From positions 3,856 to 67,855 of the forward strand of contig UQAU01000009.1 of assembly GCA_900539035.1 (NCBI GenBank): 64,000 nt of DNA, written 5' to 3'. The stretch is from an uncultured Collinsella sp. Lineage in GTDB: Bacteria; Actinomycetota; Coriobacteriia; Coriobacteriales; Coriobacteriaceae. The translations under genes and the position numbers were made by a program. Positions 7,648 to 15,812 of this stretch are shown in pieces. Below the pieces are notes generated by a model. That model worked only from the letters and a program-made list of their open reading frames with translations, made no database searches and had not been told where the DNA came from. Each line of letters begins with the position of its first letter. The first letter of the stretch is position 1.

Positions 7648-9744
7648 ATGGCAGACGCTAAGAATTTCCTGTTTGAGATCGGTACGGAGGAGATGCCCTC
7701 CGCACCGCTGAACAATGCCGTCAAGCAGCTTGGTACCATGATCGCCAAGGGTCTCGATGAGGCCGGTCTGGCCCATGGCGAGGTCCGAGTGATCTCGAGC
7801 CCGCGACGCCTGGCTGCACTCGTTGCCGACGTCGCCACTGCGACCGATGAGGTCCATGAGGTCAAGCGTGGCCCCGCGGCAAACATTGCCTTCGATGCCG
7901 ACGGCAACGCCACCAAGGCCGCCCAGGGCTTTGCCCGCAAGTGCGGTGTGACTGCCGAGGATCTGGTCCGTCGCGAGGACACTGACGGTCGCGAGTATGT
8001 GTTCGCCGAGAAGAACATTCCTTCCGCACCGGCTACGCCTATTCTGACCGCTCTGTGCGAGAAGACCATCGCCGGCCTGCAGTGGCCCAACTACCGTAGT
8101 CAGCGCTGGGGCCATGAGCACGCCACGTTCGTGCGTCCGGTCCGCTGGATTTGCTGCCTTCTGGGCGAGGATGTTGTGCCCGTGTCGTTTGCTGACGTGA
8201 CGAGCGGCAACACCACTCGCGGCCATCGCGTGCTTGGCCCCGGTGACCACGTTGTCGCCAGCCCCGCCGCCTACGAGCAGGTGCTCGAGGACGCCGGCGT
8301 GCTCTCTGCCGAGCGCCGTCGCGAGGCCATCCTCGCCGGTATCGCCGAGGTCGAGGCCGCTCGCCCCGGCTGCCATGTCGATACGCCTAAGAAGGTCTTC
8401 GAGGAGGTTATCAACCTCTGCGAGTGGCCGACGGTGCTCGTCGGTACCTTCGATGAGGAGTTCCTCAAGGTCCCGCACGAGATTATCTGCGAGTCCATGC
8501 TCACCAACCAGCGCTACTTCCCGATCTATGACGGCGAGGGCAAGCTCACGCGTGAGTTCGTGGTCGTTTCCAACAGCAAGCCCGAGAATGCCAAGCGCGT
8601 GATCGACGGTAATGAGCGCGTCGTGCGCGCCCGTCTGGACGACGCAAAGTTCTTCTACGAGGAGGACCTGAAGATCTCCCTAGACGAGTTCCGTGAGCGT
8701 CTGGCCAAGGTCGCCTTCCAGGAGAAGCTCGGTAGCGTGCTCGCCAAGTCCGAGCGCATCGAGCAGCTCGCGCTCGCTATCGCCCGCGAGGCTCACCTGG
8801 GCGCCCATCTTGCCGCCGACGCTGCTCGCGCCGCGCACCTGTGCAAGGCCGACCTGGTGTCTAACGCCGTCGTCGAGTTCACGAGCCAGCAGGGCGTGAT
8901 GGGCGGTTACTACGCCACCGCGATGGGGGAGAACGACGAGGTCGCTCATGCTATTCGCGATCACTATCGTCCCCGCTTTGCCGGCGACGAGCTACCCGAG
9001 GGCACCGCTGGCTGCATCGTGGCCTGCGCCGACAAGCTCGATACCATCGCCGGTATCTTTGCCATCGGCGAGCCCCCGACCGGTTCCTCCGACCCCTACG
9101 CGCTGCGTCGTGCCGCTATCGGCATCATCAACATCCTGCGCGACCGTCTGCCGATCGACCCCACGTCGCTCATCGACTTCGCCCTCGAGCTCTACAGTGA
9201 GCAGGGCATTGAGTTCGACGCCGCCGAGGTCGCCCAGCAGGTTCGCGACTTCTTCCATGGCCGCCTGGTGAGCATGGCCCGTGACGAAAAGATCCCGGCC
9301 GATACCGTTGCCGCCGTCTCCGCGGTGCACATCATCGCTCCGTCCGTCTTCTTCGCCCGCTGCGCCGCCCTCGACGAGGCCCGCAAGAACGACGCTGAGA
9401 CGTTCGACAACCTGGCTACCGCCTATGCCCGCGCCGCGCACATCTCCAAGCCCGAGCTGGGTGCGGAGTACGACCGCAGCCTGATGGGCGAGGTCGAGCT
9501 TGCGCTTGCCGACGCCTCCGAGGCCGCTCAGACCGCCGTCGATGCTGCTCTCGCTGCCGAGGATTACCCGGCCGCATTTGCCGCCCTCGCCGCCCTGCGT
9601 GCTCCCATCGACCGCTTCTTCGATGAGGTTATGGTCATGGACAAGGACGAGCAGCTCCGCGATAATCGCCTTAAGCTGCTCAACCGCTTCGAGGCCGTTT
9701 TCTCCGGCATCGCCAACATCGGTGAGCTTGCCCGCAAAAAGTAA
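7648..9744 (+). CDS. glyS: Glycyl-tRNA synthetase, beta subunit
   Basis: 698 residues, the tRNA-binding subunit of GlyRS. It begins FLFEIGTEEMPS, the family signature, and carries SPRRLAALV and an HD-like central region with YYATAMGENDEVAHAIRDHY. The C-terminal DALR-type anticodon-binding region ends the protein. Length and order glyQ-glyS are as expected. Confidence 0.97.
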   Translation: MADAKNFLFEIGTEEMPSAPLNNAVKQLGTMIAKGLDEAGLAHGEVRVISSPRRLAALVADVATATDEVHEVKRGPAANIAFDADGNATKAAQGFARKCGVTAEDLVRREDTDGREYVFAEKNIPSAPATPILTALCEKTIAGLQWPNYRSQRWGHEHATFVRPVRWICCLLGEDVVPVSFADVTSGNTTRGHRVLGPGDHVVASPAAYEQVLEDAGVLSAERRREAILAGIAEVEAARPGCHVDTPKKVFEEVINLCEWPTVLVGTFDEEFLKVPHEIICESMLTNQRYFPIYDGEGKLTREFVVVSNSKPENAKRVIDGNERVVRARLDDAKFFYEEDLKISLDEFRERLAKVAFQEKLGSVLAKSERIEQLALAIAREAHLGAHLAADAARAAHLCKADLVSNAVVEFTSQQGVMGGYYATAMGENDEVAHAIRDHYRPRFAGDELPEGTAGCIVACADKLDTIAGIFAIGEPPTGSSDPYALRRAAIGIINILRDRLPIDPTSLIDFALELYSEQGIEFDAAEVAQQVRDFFHGRLVSMARDEKIPADTVAAVSAVHIIAPSVFFARCAALDEARKNDAETFDNLATAYARAAHISKPELGAEYDRSLMGEVELALADASEAAQTAVDAALAAEDYPAAFAALAALRAPIDRFFDEVMVMDKDEQLRDNRLKLLNRFEAVFSGIANIGELARKK

Positions 9745-9778
9745 GCCAGCCTGCGCATAAGCGCAAAAGGAGCCCCGC

Positions 9779-10654
9779 ATGGATTGCCCGGTCACCGCTC
9801 GTCCCACCGTTATCGTTATCTCCGACTCGCTCGGTGATACCGCTTGTGAGGTGGTGCTTGCGGCGTCCGGGCAATTTGATGAAGGGGCTTTTCGTCTCTT
9901 GCGCCTGCCCAAGGTGAACTCTGTGGAGCAGGTCAAGTCGTTTGTGGGTCTGCGTGTCGATGCGGACCATCGCGATATCGCTGTGTTCCACACCATTGTC
10001 GATCCGGCGCTTCGCGCCCGTGTGCTCGATTACCTGGGTATACTGCATATTCGCTCGGTCGACCTGATCGGCCCGACGCTTGCCGTGCTGTCGTCGCTTA
10101 TCGGTGTGTCGCCCAAGGGCGTCGCGGGCGTGATTCACAGGACCGATGACCGTTATTTCCATCGTATCGAGGCCATGGAGTATTTCGTTGAGCACGATGA
10201 TGGGCGCGGTTGCGACGATCTGTTGGGTGCCGATATCGTGCTGCTGGGCGTATCGCGCACGTCCAAGACGCCGCTGTCGATGTATTTGGCTTATCAAGGT
10301 TACAAGGTTGCCAATGTTCCGTTGGCCAACGGCATGGAGCCGCCGAAGTCGATTTACGAGGTCGACCCGATGCGCCTGTTCGGCCTGATTTCGACCGTCG
10401 ACGTTATTTCTGAGATTCGCGATAGCCGCTTGGGCGATGACTACGCCCGTGCCGTTGCCGGCTCCTATGCCGAGCCCGAGAGCGTGCGCAGCGAGCTCGA
10501 GGAAGCCCGTGCCCTCATGAAGCGCCTGGGCTGCTTTGTGGTGCGCACCGACGGCAAAGCCATCGAGGAGAGCGCCTCCGAGATCATCAGCCACTTGGAG
10601 GAAATCCGGGAAGCCCGTGCCCGCCGTGCCGCCCGCCGTGCCCAGCAAAGTTAA
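9779..10654 (+). CDS. Pyruvate phosphate dikinase regulatory protein (kinase/phosphorylase)
   Basis: 291 residues of the DUF299/PDRP family. These enzymes inactivate PPDK by ADP-dependent phosphorylation of the active-site Thr and reactivate it by phosphorolysis. The nucleotide-binding loop GVSRTSKTPLSMYLA is intact, and the N-terminal IVISDSLGDTA is typical. AAAAGGAG precedes ATG 9779. The target, ppdK, is the next gene, which favours the PPDK-type role over the PEP-synthase-type regulator PpsR. Confidence 0.92.
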   Translation: MDCPVTARPTVIVISDSLGDTACEVVLAASGQFDEGAFRLLRLPKVNSVEQVKSFVGLRVDADHRDIAVFHTIVDPALRARVLDYLGILHIRSVDLIGPTLAVLSSLIGVSPKGVAGVIHRTDDRYFHRIEAMEYFVEHDDGRGCDDLLGADIVLLGVSRTSKTPLSMYLAYQGYKVANVPLANGMEPPKSIYEVDPMRLFGLISTVDVISEIRDSRLGDDYARAVAGSYAEPESVRSELEEARALMKRLGCFVVRTDGKAIEESASEIISHLEEIREARARRAARRAQQS

Positions 10655-10952
10655 CTCATGTCGGTAGCTAAAAATGCACTGTCTCTAAAAGACTACCTAA
10701 AAATAATGCACGATATTGGTAAAGCGATTTAGCAAAGAACTTGCATTTGACCTGCAATTCCCTTGCATTGGTATCTTCATAAGGTAACCACCTTTACCTA
10801 CCGTTTACCGCCACATTTACCACGTTTACCAAACCCCGCGCCCTCTACGCAAGCCCGCTCAATGCCCGCCGTATAGTACCCTCACGGCCCGCATCAGGCG
10901 GGTCGATTCGTCACCACGGTCGTGCGCGAGAGCGCATGGAAGGGGAAGTATC
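10655..10952 (+). promoter_or_regulatory. ppdK upstream control region with TTTACC array
   Basis: A 298-nt gap. It contains four same-strand TTTACC hexamers at 10793, 10804, 10816 and 10825, a GGTAAC at 10783 and an inverted GGTAAA at 10718. A TATAGT -10 lies at 10872-10877 without a good -35. The repeats sit roughly 45-80 bp upstream of the -10, a normal place for an activator. A TTGCAT pair (10740, 10763) and a small GCCCGC/GCGGGT hairpin are also present. The binding protein is unknown. Confidence 0.5.
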
Positions 10953-13703
10953 GTGAGCGATTGCAAGAGGGTTTACCGTTTTGGAACCGACGCCCAGGGC
11001 ACCTGTGTCACCGAGGGCGACAAGTCCATGAACTTCGTGCTTGGTGGCAAGGGCGCTAACCTTGCCGAGATGAGCCGTATCGGCCTGCCGGTTCCCGGTG
11101 GCTTTACCATTACCTGCCAGACCTGTGTCGAGTACTCCGGTGCCGGCAACGTCTGGCCCGAAGGCGCACTCGATGAGATCGTTGCCGCCGAGGCAGACCT
11201 CGAGGCCCGCTGCGGCAAAAAGCTCGGCGACGCCTCCGATCCGCTGCTCGTGTCGGTGCGCTCGGGCGCTCCGTTTTCCATGCCCGGCATGATGGACACG
11301 GTCCTCAACCTGGGCCTCAACGACGACTCCGTTCAGGGTCTCATTGCCCAGACGCAAAATCCGCGTTTTGCCTGGGATAGCTACCGCCGCTTTATCCAGA
11401 TGTTCTCCAACGTCGTTATGGGCGTTGACGCCGACCTGTTCGAGAACGCCCTGACCCAGGCCCGTCTGGTCGCCGGCGTTCGCGTCGATTCCGAGCTTTC
11501 GGCCGAGGACCTGCAGGAACTCGTCGAGACCTTTAAGGGCATCTTCTCCGAGAATGTCGATGCCTCCCTGTATCCCGAGCTCGAGGTCGCCGATGGCAAG
11601 CCCGTTTTCCCGCACGATCCGGAGCTTCAGCTACGCCTTGCAATCCAGGCCGTCTTTGGCAGCTGGATGAACGAGCGCGCCTGCATCTACCGCAAGCAGC
11701 ATGGCATTTCCGACGACCTCGGCACCGCCGTCAACGTGCAGGCCATGGCCTTTGGCAACAAGGGCGAGACCTCTGCGACGGGCGTCGCCTTTACGCGTAA
11801 TCCGGCCGACGGCACCAAGGAGTTCTACGGTGACTTTTTGGTTAATGCCCAGGGCGAGGACGTCGTCGCCGGTATCCGCAACACCGAGCCCATCGCCGAC
11901 CTCAAGACCACCCCGGGCCTCGAGTCCGCAGGTGAGGAGCTCGAGCGCGTGTTCCTGACGCTCGAGGATCATTACCGCGATATGTGCGATATCGAGTTCA
12001 CCATTGAGCAGGGCAAGCTCTGGATGCTCCAGACCCGCGTGGGCAAGCGCACCGCCACCGCCGCCCTGCGCATCGCCATCGAAATGGTCGAGGAAGGCCT
12101 GATCACCCGCGAGGAGGCCGTGAGCCGCATCGATCCCGCGCAGCTCGACCAGCTCCTGCACCCGCAGCTCGACGCCTCCAAGAAGTATGAGGCTCTGGCC
12201 AGCGGTCTTAATGCCAGCCCTGGTGCCGCCGTGGGCGAGGTCGTGTTCTCGAGTGACGACGCCGTCGCACGTTCCGCCGAGGGTCACAAGGTCATTCTGG
12301 TTCGTTGGGAGACCAACCCCGACGACCTGAAGGGCATGGTCGCCGCCGAAGGTATCCTTACCAGCCACGGTGGCAAGACGAGCCATGCCGCCGTTATCGC
12401 CCGCGGTATGGGCACGCCTTGCGTCTGCGGCGTCGAACGCTTCCACATCGACGCCGCCGAGAAGGTTGTGCGCATCGAGGGCAGCGACCGCGTGCTGCAC
12501 GAAGGCGACGTTATCTCCATCGACGGTACCCAGGGTATCGTCGTCGACGGTCCCGTCGACCTGGTCTCCGCCGAGCTCACCGGCGACCTGGACACCATCC
12601 TGTCCTGGGCCGACGAAATCCGTTTGGACGAGACCAGCGGCCATGCCAACCATGTGCGTGTCAACGCCGACAATCCCGAGGATGCCATGCTCGCCCTCGA
12701 GTTTGGCGCCGAGGCTATTGGCCTGTGCCGCACCGAGCACATGTTCCTGGGCGATCGCAAGAACATCATCCAGAGCTTTATCCTGTCTGACGATGAGGCC
12801 GTGAAGCAGCAGGCCCTGGCCGACCTGCTCAAGGTTCAGACCGAGGACTTCCTGGCGATGTTCAAGACCATGTCCGGTCGCGATGTGGTCGTCCGCCTGC
12901 TCGATCCGCCGCTTCATGAGTTCCTGGATAATCCTCGCGAGTTCGAGGTTGCCATCACCAAGAAGGAGGCCGCTGGCGCCAGCGAGGAAGAGCTTGCCGC
13001 CCTGCGTGCCCGCCTGCGTCGCATCGACGGCATGGTCGAGTCCAACCCGATGCTCGGCCTACGCGGCGTGCGCCTGTCCGTCGTCTTTAGCGATCTGCCG
13101 CTCATGCAGGTCCGCGCCGTCGCCACGGCTGCCGCTCGCCTCATCAAGGAGGGCGTCGATCCGCGTCCCGAGATCATGGTTCCGCTCGTTTCCATCACGG
13201 CCGAGCATGTCCAGACCCGCGAGGTTATCGAGCGCGTAATCGCTGAGGTTTCCGCCGAGGAGCGCGTCGAGCTCAATATTCCCGTGGGCACGATGCTCGA
13301 GCTGCCGCGCGCCTGCATGGTCGCTGATGAGATCGCCCATCACGCAGACTTCTTCTGCTTTGGCACCAACGACCTCACCCAGACGACCTTCGGTTTCTCG
13401 CGTGATGACGCCGAGGCTAAGTTCATCCCGCTGTACATGCATAAGAAGATCTTGAAGGACAATCCCTTCGAGACCATCGACACGGCAGTACTCGAACTGG
13501 TGCGCATGGCTGTCGAGAGGGGCCGCGCCACCAACCCCGACATGCACTTTGGCGTGTGCGGCGAGCACGGCGGCGACCCCAAGTCCATCAAAGGCCTGTT
13601 TAACGTGGCCGACGTGGACTACGTGTCCTGCTCGCCCTACCGCGTGCCCCTCGCACGCCTGGCTGCCGCTCAGGCCAAGCTCGAGGCCAAGCGTTCCGCC
13701 TAA
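10953..13703 (+). CDS. ppdK: Pyruvate, phosphate dikinase
   Basis: 916 residues from GTG 10953 (SD-like GGAAGGGGAAG). It interconverts pyruvate, ATP and phosphate with PEP, AMP and pyrophosphate. Domains in order: ATP-grasp N-terminal domain (LGGKGANLAEM), the phosphohistidine domain with catalytic His and regulatory Thr in LTSHGGKTSHAAVIAR, and the PEP/pyruvate barrel ending in GVCGEHGGDP with the catalytic Cys. In anaerobes it often serves glycolysis using pyrophosphate. The adjacent regulator supports PPDK over PEP synthase. Confidence 0.97.
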   Translation: MSDCKRVYRFGTDAQGTCVTEGDKSMNFVLGGKGANLAEMSRIGLPVPGGFTITCQTCVEYSGAGNVWPEGALDEIVAAEADLEARCGKKLGDASDPLLVSVRSGAPFSMPGMMDTVLNLGLNDDSVQGLIAQTQNPRFAWDSYRRFIQMFSNVVMGVDADLFENALTQARLVAGVRVDSELSAEDLQELVETFKGIFSENVDASLYPELEVADGKPVFPHDPELQLRLAIQAVFGSWMNERACIYRKQHGISDDLGTAVNVQAMAFGNKGETSATGVAFTRNPADGTKEFYGDFLVNAQGEDVVAGIRNTEPIADLKTTPGLESAGEELERVFLTLEDHYRDMCDIEFTIEQGKLWMLQTRVGKRTATAALRIAIEMVEEGLITREEAVSRIDPAQLDQLLHPQLDASKKYEALASGLNASPGAAVGEVVFSSDDAVARSAEGHKVILVRWETNPDDLKGMVAAEGILTSHGGKTSHAAVIARGMGTPCVCGVERFHIDAAEKVVRIEGSDRVLHEGDVISIDGTQGIVVDGPVDLVSAELTGDLDTILSWADEIRLDETSGHANHVRVNADNPEDAMLALEFGAEAIGLCRTEHMFLGDRKNIIQSFILSDDEAVKQQALADLLKVQTEDFLAMFKTMSGRDVVVRLLDPPLHEFLDNPREFEVAITKKEAAGASEEELAALRARLRRIDGMVESNPMLGLRGVRLSVVFSDLPLMQVRAVATAAARLIKEGVDPRPEIMVPLVSITAEHVQTREVIERVIAEVSAEERVELNIPVGTMLELPRACMVADEIAHHADFFCFGTNDLTQTTFGFSRDDAEAKFIPLYMHKKILKDNPFETIDTAVLELVRMAVERGRATNPDMHFGVCGEHGGDPKSIKGLFNVADVDYVSCSPYRVPLARLAAAQAKLEAKRSA

Positions 13704-13742
13704 CGTTTTGGGTTTAGACGCCTAGCGTAGCCCCCCTTCATG

Positions 13743-13770
13743 CCGCCCGTCTCATTCGTGAGGCGGGCGG
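13743..13770 (+). terminator. Terminator-like hairpin after ppdK
   Basis: CCGCCCGTCTCA, loop TTCG, TGAGGCGGGCGG (one G-T pair). The downstream T content is modest (GTTTTTGTCTTTTTG starts about 14 nt later). Confidence 0.7.
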
Positions 13771-13816
13771 TTATCATGTGCGGGTTTTGTCTTTTTGTCT
13801 GCGTAAAAAATTGTTC

Positions 13817-13844
13817 TTGCAGCAGAAACCCGCGCGTGTATACT
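13817..13844 (+). promoter_or_regulatory. rplS promoter
   Basis: TTGCAG, 16-nt spacer, TATACT. A start near 13851 gives a leader of about 60 nt that contains the hairpin GTGCCG (13866-13871) with CGGCAC (13884-13889), a possible L19 leader structure. Confidence 0.6.
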
Positions 13845-13913
13845 CGAATACGTTTGTTCAACTACGTGCCGGCCAGGGTGGTACGGCACCTCTAGAAGAG
13901 TAAGGAATTGCAC

Positions 13914-14255
13914 ATGGATTACATCCGCGCAATCGAGCGTCAGCAGATCCGCGAGGACATTCCTCAGGTTCGCGTCGCCGACAACGTCAAGGTTCACTAC
14001 CGCATTAAGGAAGGCGACCGCGAGCGCATCCAGGTCTTCCAGGGCGACGTCATCCGCATGGCCGGCGCCGGTGCCCGCGAGACCTTCACCGTCCGCAAGA
14101 TGTCCTTCGGTGTCGGTGTTGAGCGTACCTTCCCGCTTCACAGCCCCAAGATCGCCAAGCTCGAGGTCGTTCGTCATGGTCGCGTCCGTCGCGCCAAGCT
14201 GTACTACCTCCGCGACAAGGTGGGCAAGGCTGCTCGCATCCCCGAGAAGCGCTAA
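13914..14255 (+). CDS. rplS: 50S ribosomal protein L19 (bL19)
   Basis: 113 residues. It contains the standard L19 core: the IRAIERQQIREDIP start, GDRERIQVFQGDVI, and KMSFGVGVERTFPLHSP. ATG 13914 is chosen because AAGGA lies 7 nt upstream; an in-frame TTG at 13908 would add two residues. L19 usually follows trmD, but here it has its own promoter and lies 7.8 kb downstream of trmD. Confidence 0.97.
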   Translation: MDYIRAIERQQIREDIPQVRVADNVKVHYRIKEGDRERIQVFQGDVIRMAGAGARETFTVRKMSFGVGVERTFPLHSPKIAKLEVVRHGRVRRAKLYYLRDKVGKAARIPEKR

Positions 14256-14289
14256 GAAGATCGCAGCGTCTGTCCACTCGTTTGGACAC

Positions 14290-14319
14290 AAGGGTCACCT
14301 TCGGGTGGCCCTTCTTTTT
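14290..14319 (+). terminator. Terminator after rplS
   Basis: AAGGGTCACC, short loop, GGTGGCCCTT, then CTTTTTA. It lies between rplS and rnhB, so some readthrough would be needed to express rnhB from the rplS promoter. Confidence 0.85.
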
Positions 14320-14348
14320 ATCTGATTTGCATGCAAGGAGGGCCTGGT

Positions 14349-15137
14349 ATGGCCAATATGACGAGCTCGGTTTCGGCATCGCAGGTTGCCGGAGAGCTGG
14401 CGAGCGCAACGTTTGAGGAGATCCCCGCCCTCGTGGAGCATTATCGCGAGGACCCGCGCCAGCAGGTGATCAAGGCTTGCGAGCGTGCCCTTAAGCGCCA
14501 TGCCAAGGAACTTGCCGAGCGCGAGCGCGTCAATGACATGTACGAGCTTATGCATGAGCTTGGCGGCGATGGGGTGGTCGTTGGCGTCGACGAGGTGGGT
14601 CGCGGATCGGTGGCTGGTCCTTTGACGGTATGCGCCGTCTGCCTTCCTATGGAGCCGCGCGTCTGGGGCATCAACGATTCCAAAAAGCTCACGCCGGCGC
14701 GCCGCGAGTTGCTCTCAGTGAAGATTGCCGAGGTGGCGACGGCGATCGGTTTTTGCCATATCGCGCCTAAGGATATCGATGATATGGGCATGGCCCGCGC
14801 CATCCGCGCTGCCGTCGCGGGTGCGGTGGCCGATACGGGGCTCGAGCCCGATTGCGTCCTCATGGACGGCAACCCCCTGGGCGCCGTTCCCAACGAGCGC
14901 GATGTGGTGAAGGGCGATGCCAAGATCGCCTGCATCGCCGCGGCGTCCATCGTGGCCAAGGTCACGCGTGACGAGATGATGGTCGAGTACGACGCCGAGT
15001 ATCCCGAGTACCGTCTGGCCGAGTCGAAGGGCTATGCGAGCCCCGAGCACATCGAGGCCATTCGCAAACATGGACTTTGTCCGCTGCACCGCGTGAGCTT
15101 TTGCGGAAACTTTCTGCAGACTGAGCGCCTTTTCTAG
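14349..15137 (+). CDS. rnhB: Ribonuclease HII
   Basis: 262 residues. It removes ribonucleotides from RNA-DNA hybrids. The catalytic motif VVGVDEVGRGSVAGP carries the DEG residues, and the later Asp lies in CVLMDGNPL. The C-terminal KGYASPEHIEAIRKHG and CPLHRVSF are typical. About 75 residues precede the catalytic core, as in longer Gram-positive forms. ATG 14349 follows AAGGAGG at 14335-14341; an ATG at 14331 lies upstream of this site and is unlikely. Confidence 0.94.
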   Translation: MANMTSSVSASQVAGELASATFEEIPALVEHYREDPRQQVIKACERALKRHAKELAERERVNDMYELMHELGGDGVVVGVDEVGRGSVAGPLTVCAVCLPMEPRVWGINDSKKLTPARRELLSVKIAEVATAIGFCHIAPKDIDDMGMARAIRAAVAGAVADTGLEPDCVLMDGNPLGAVPNERDVVKGDAKIACIAAASIVAKVTRDEMMVEYDAEYPEYRLAESKGYASPEHIEAIRKHGLCPLHRVSFCGNFLQTERLF

Positions 15138-15186
15138 GCCAATTGTGGAGACATGGACCTCTGGGGTTTTATAAACCTGCTGGTAG

Positions 15187-15228
15187 CGGGCCGTATGCAA
15201 CACCATTGTTGCGTACGGCCCGTTTTTT
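15187..15228 (+). terminator. Terminator after rnhB
   Basis: CGGGCCGTATGCAAC, loop, GTTGCGTACGGCCCG, then TTTTTT. It separates rnhB from the competence-associated operon that begins just downstream. Confidence 0.93.
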
Positions 15229-15235
15229 GACGGCA

Positions 15236-15255
15236 TTTGGTCAGCTTTTGGTTTG
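15236..15255 (+). promoter_or_regulatory. Competence-associated upstream element, copy 1
   Basis: TTTGGTCAGCTTTTGGTTTG, identical over 20 nt to 44620-44639 upstream of comEA. It is itself a direct repeat of TTTGGT with an 11-bp period. It begins 7 nt after the rnhB terminator T-run and ends 71 nt before the yraN ATG, the first gene of yraN-comM-dprA. A candidate activator or alternative sigma-factor site; the binding factor is unknown. Confidence 0.65.
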
Positions 15256-15326
15256 CTTCCGGTACTTACCCGCATGAAAGGTGCCCTCATCATCGGGGCA
15301 ATGCAGTGTGCGGGAAAGGAGACCCC

Positions 15327-15812
15327 ATGAGTGCCGCAAGCAAAAAGAGCAAGACGCAGCAGCTCAAGGAGCGTTGGGAAAACGGCGAGCTCGACTCCGG
15401 GGCGATGACGCCCGAGTTTATCAAGGGACTCAGTCCCCGCGAGCTAGGCATGCTGGGCGAGCTGATCACCATCGACTACTTTAACGAGCGCGGCTACACC
15501 TTGCTGGAGCAGGGCTATCGTTGCACCGAGGGCGAGGCCGATCTGGTGCTGCTCGATGAGCTCGACGATGTCGTGGTGATGGCCGAGGTCAAGACCAGAC
15601 GCGTTTCGCTGGATTGCACCACGCGGGTCTTTCCCGAGGAGGCCGTGGACGCCCAAAAGCAACGCCGCTACCGCCGCATCGCAAGTTGCTATCTCATGGA
15701 GCATTATCCGCTCAAGGCGATTCGCTTCGATGCTGTGGGTGTCACCATCCGCGGCGGGCATATCGCCGAGATCGAGCATCAGTACAACGCGTTCGATTGG
15801 CAGGTGTCGTGA
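15327..15812 (+). CDS. yraN: YraN / UPF0102 family putative endonuclease-fold protein
   Basis: 161 residues. A restriction-endonuclease-like fold is suggested by LGMLGELITIDYFNERGY, then EGEADLVLLD and VMAEVKTRR, the E-D-ExK pattern of this family. Its molecular role is not established. The start follows AAAGGAG. About 40 residues precede the domain. Its stop overlaps the comM start (TGATG), so yraN-comM-dprA is a coupled operon, the common order in bacteria. Confidence 0.88.
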   Translation: MSAASKKSKTQQLKERWENGELDSGAMTPEFIKGLSPRELGMLGELITIDYFNERGYTLLEQGYRCTEGEADLVLLDELDDVVVMAEVKTRRVSLDCTTRVFPEEAVDAQKQRRYRRIASCYLMEHYPLKAIRFDAVGVTIRGGHIAEIEHQYNAFDWQVS

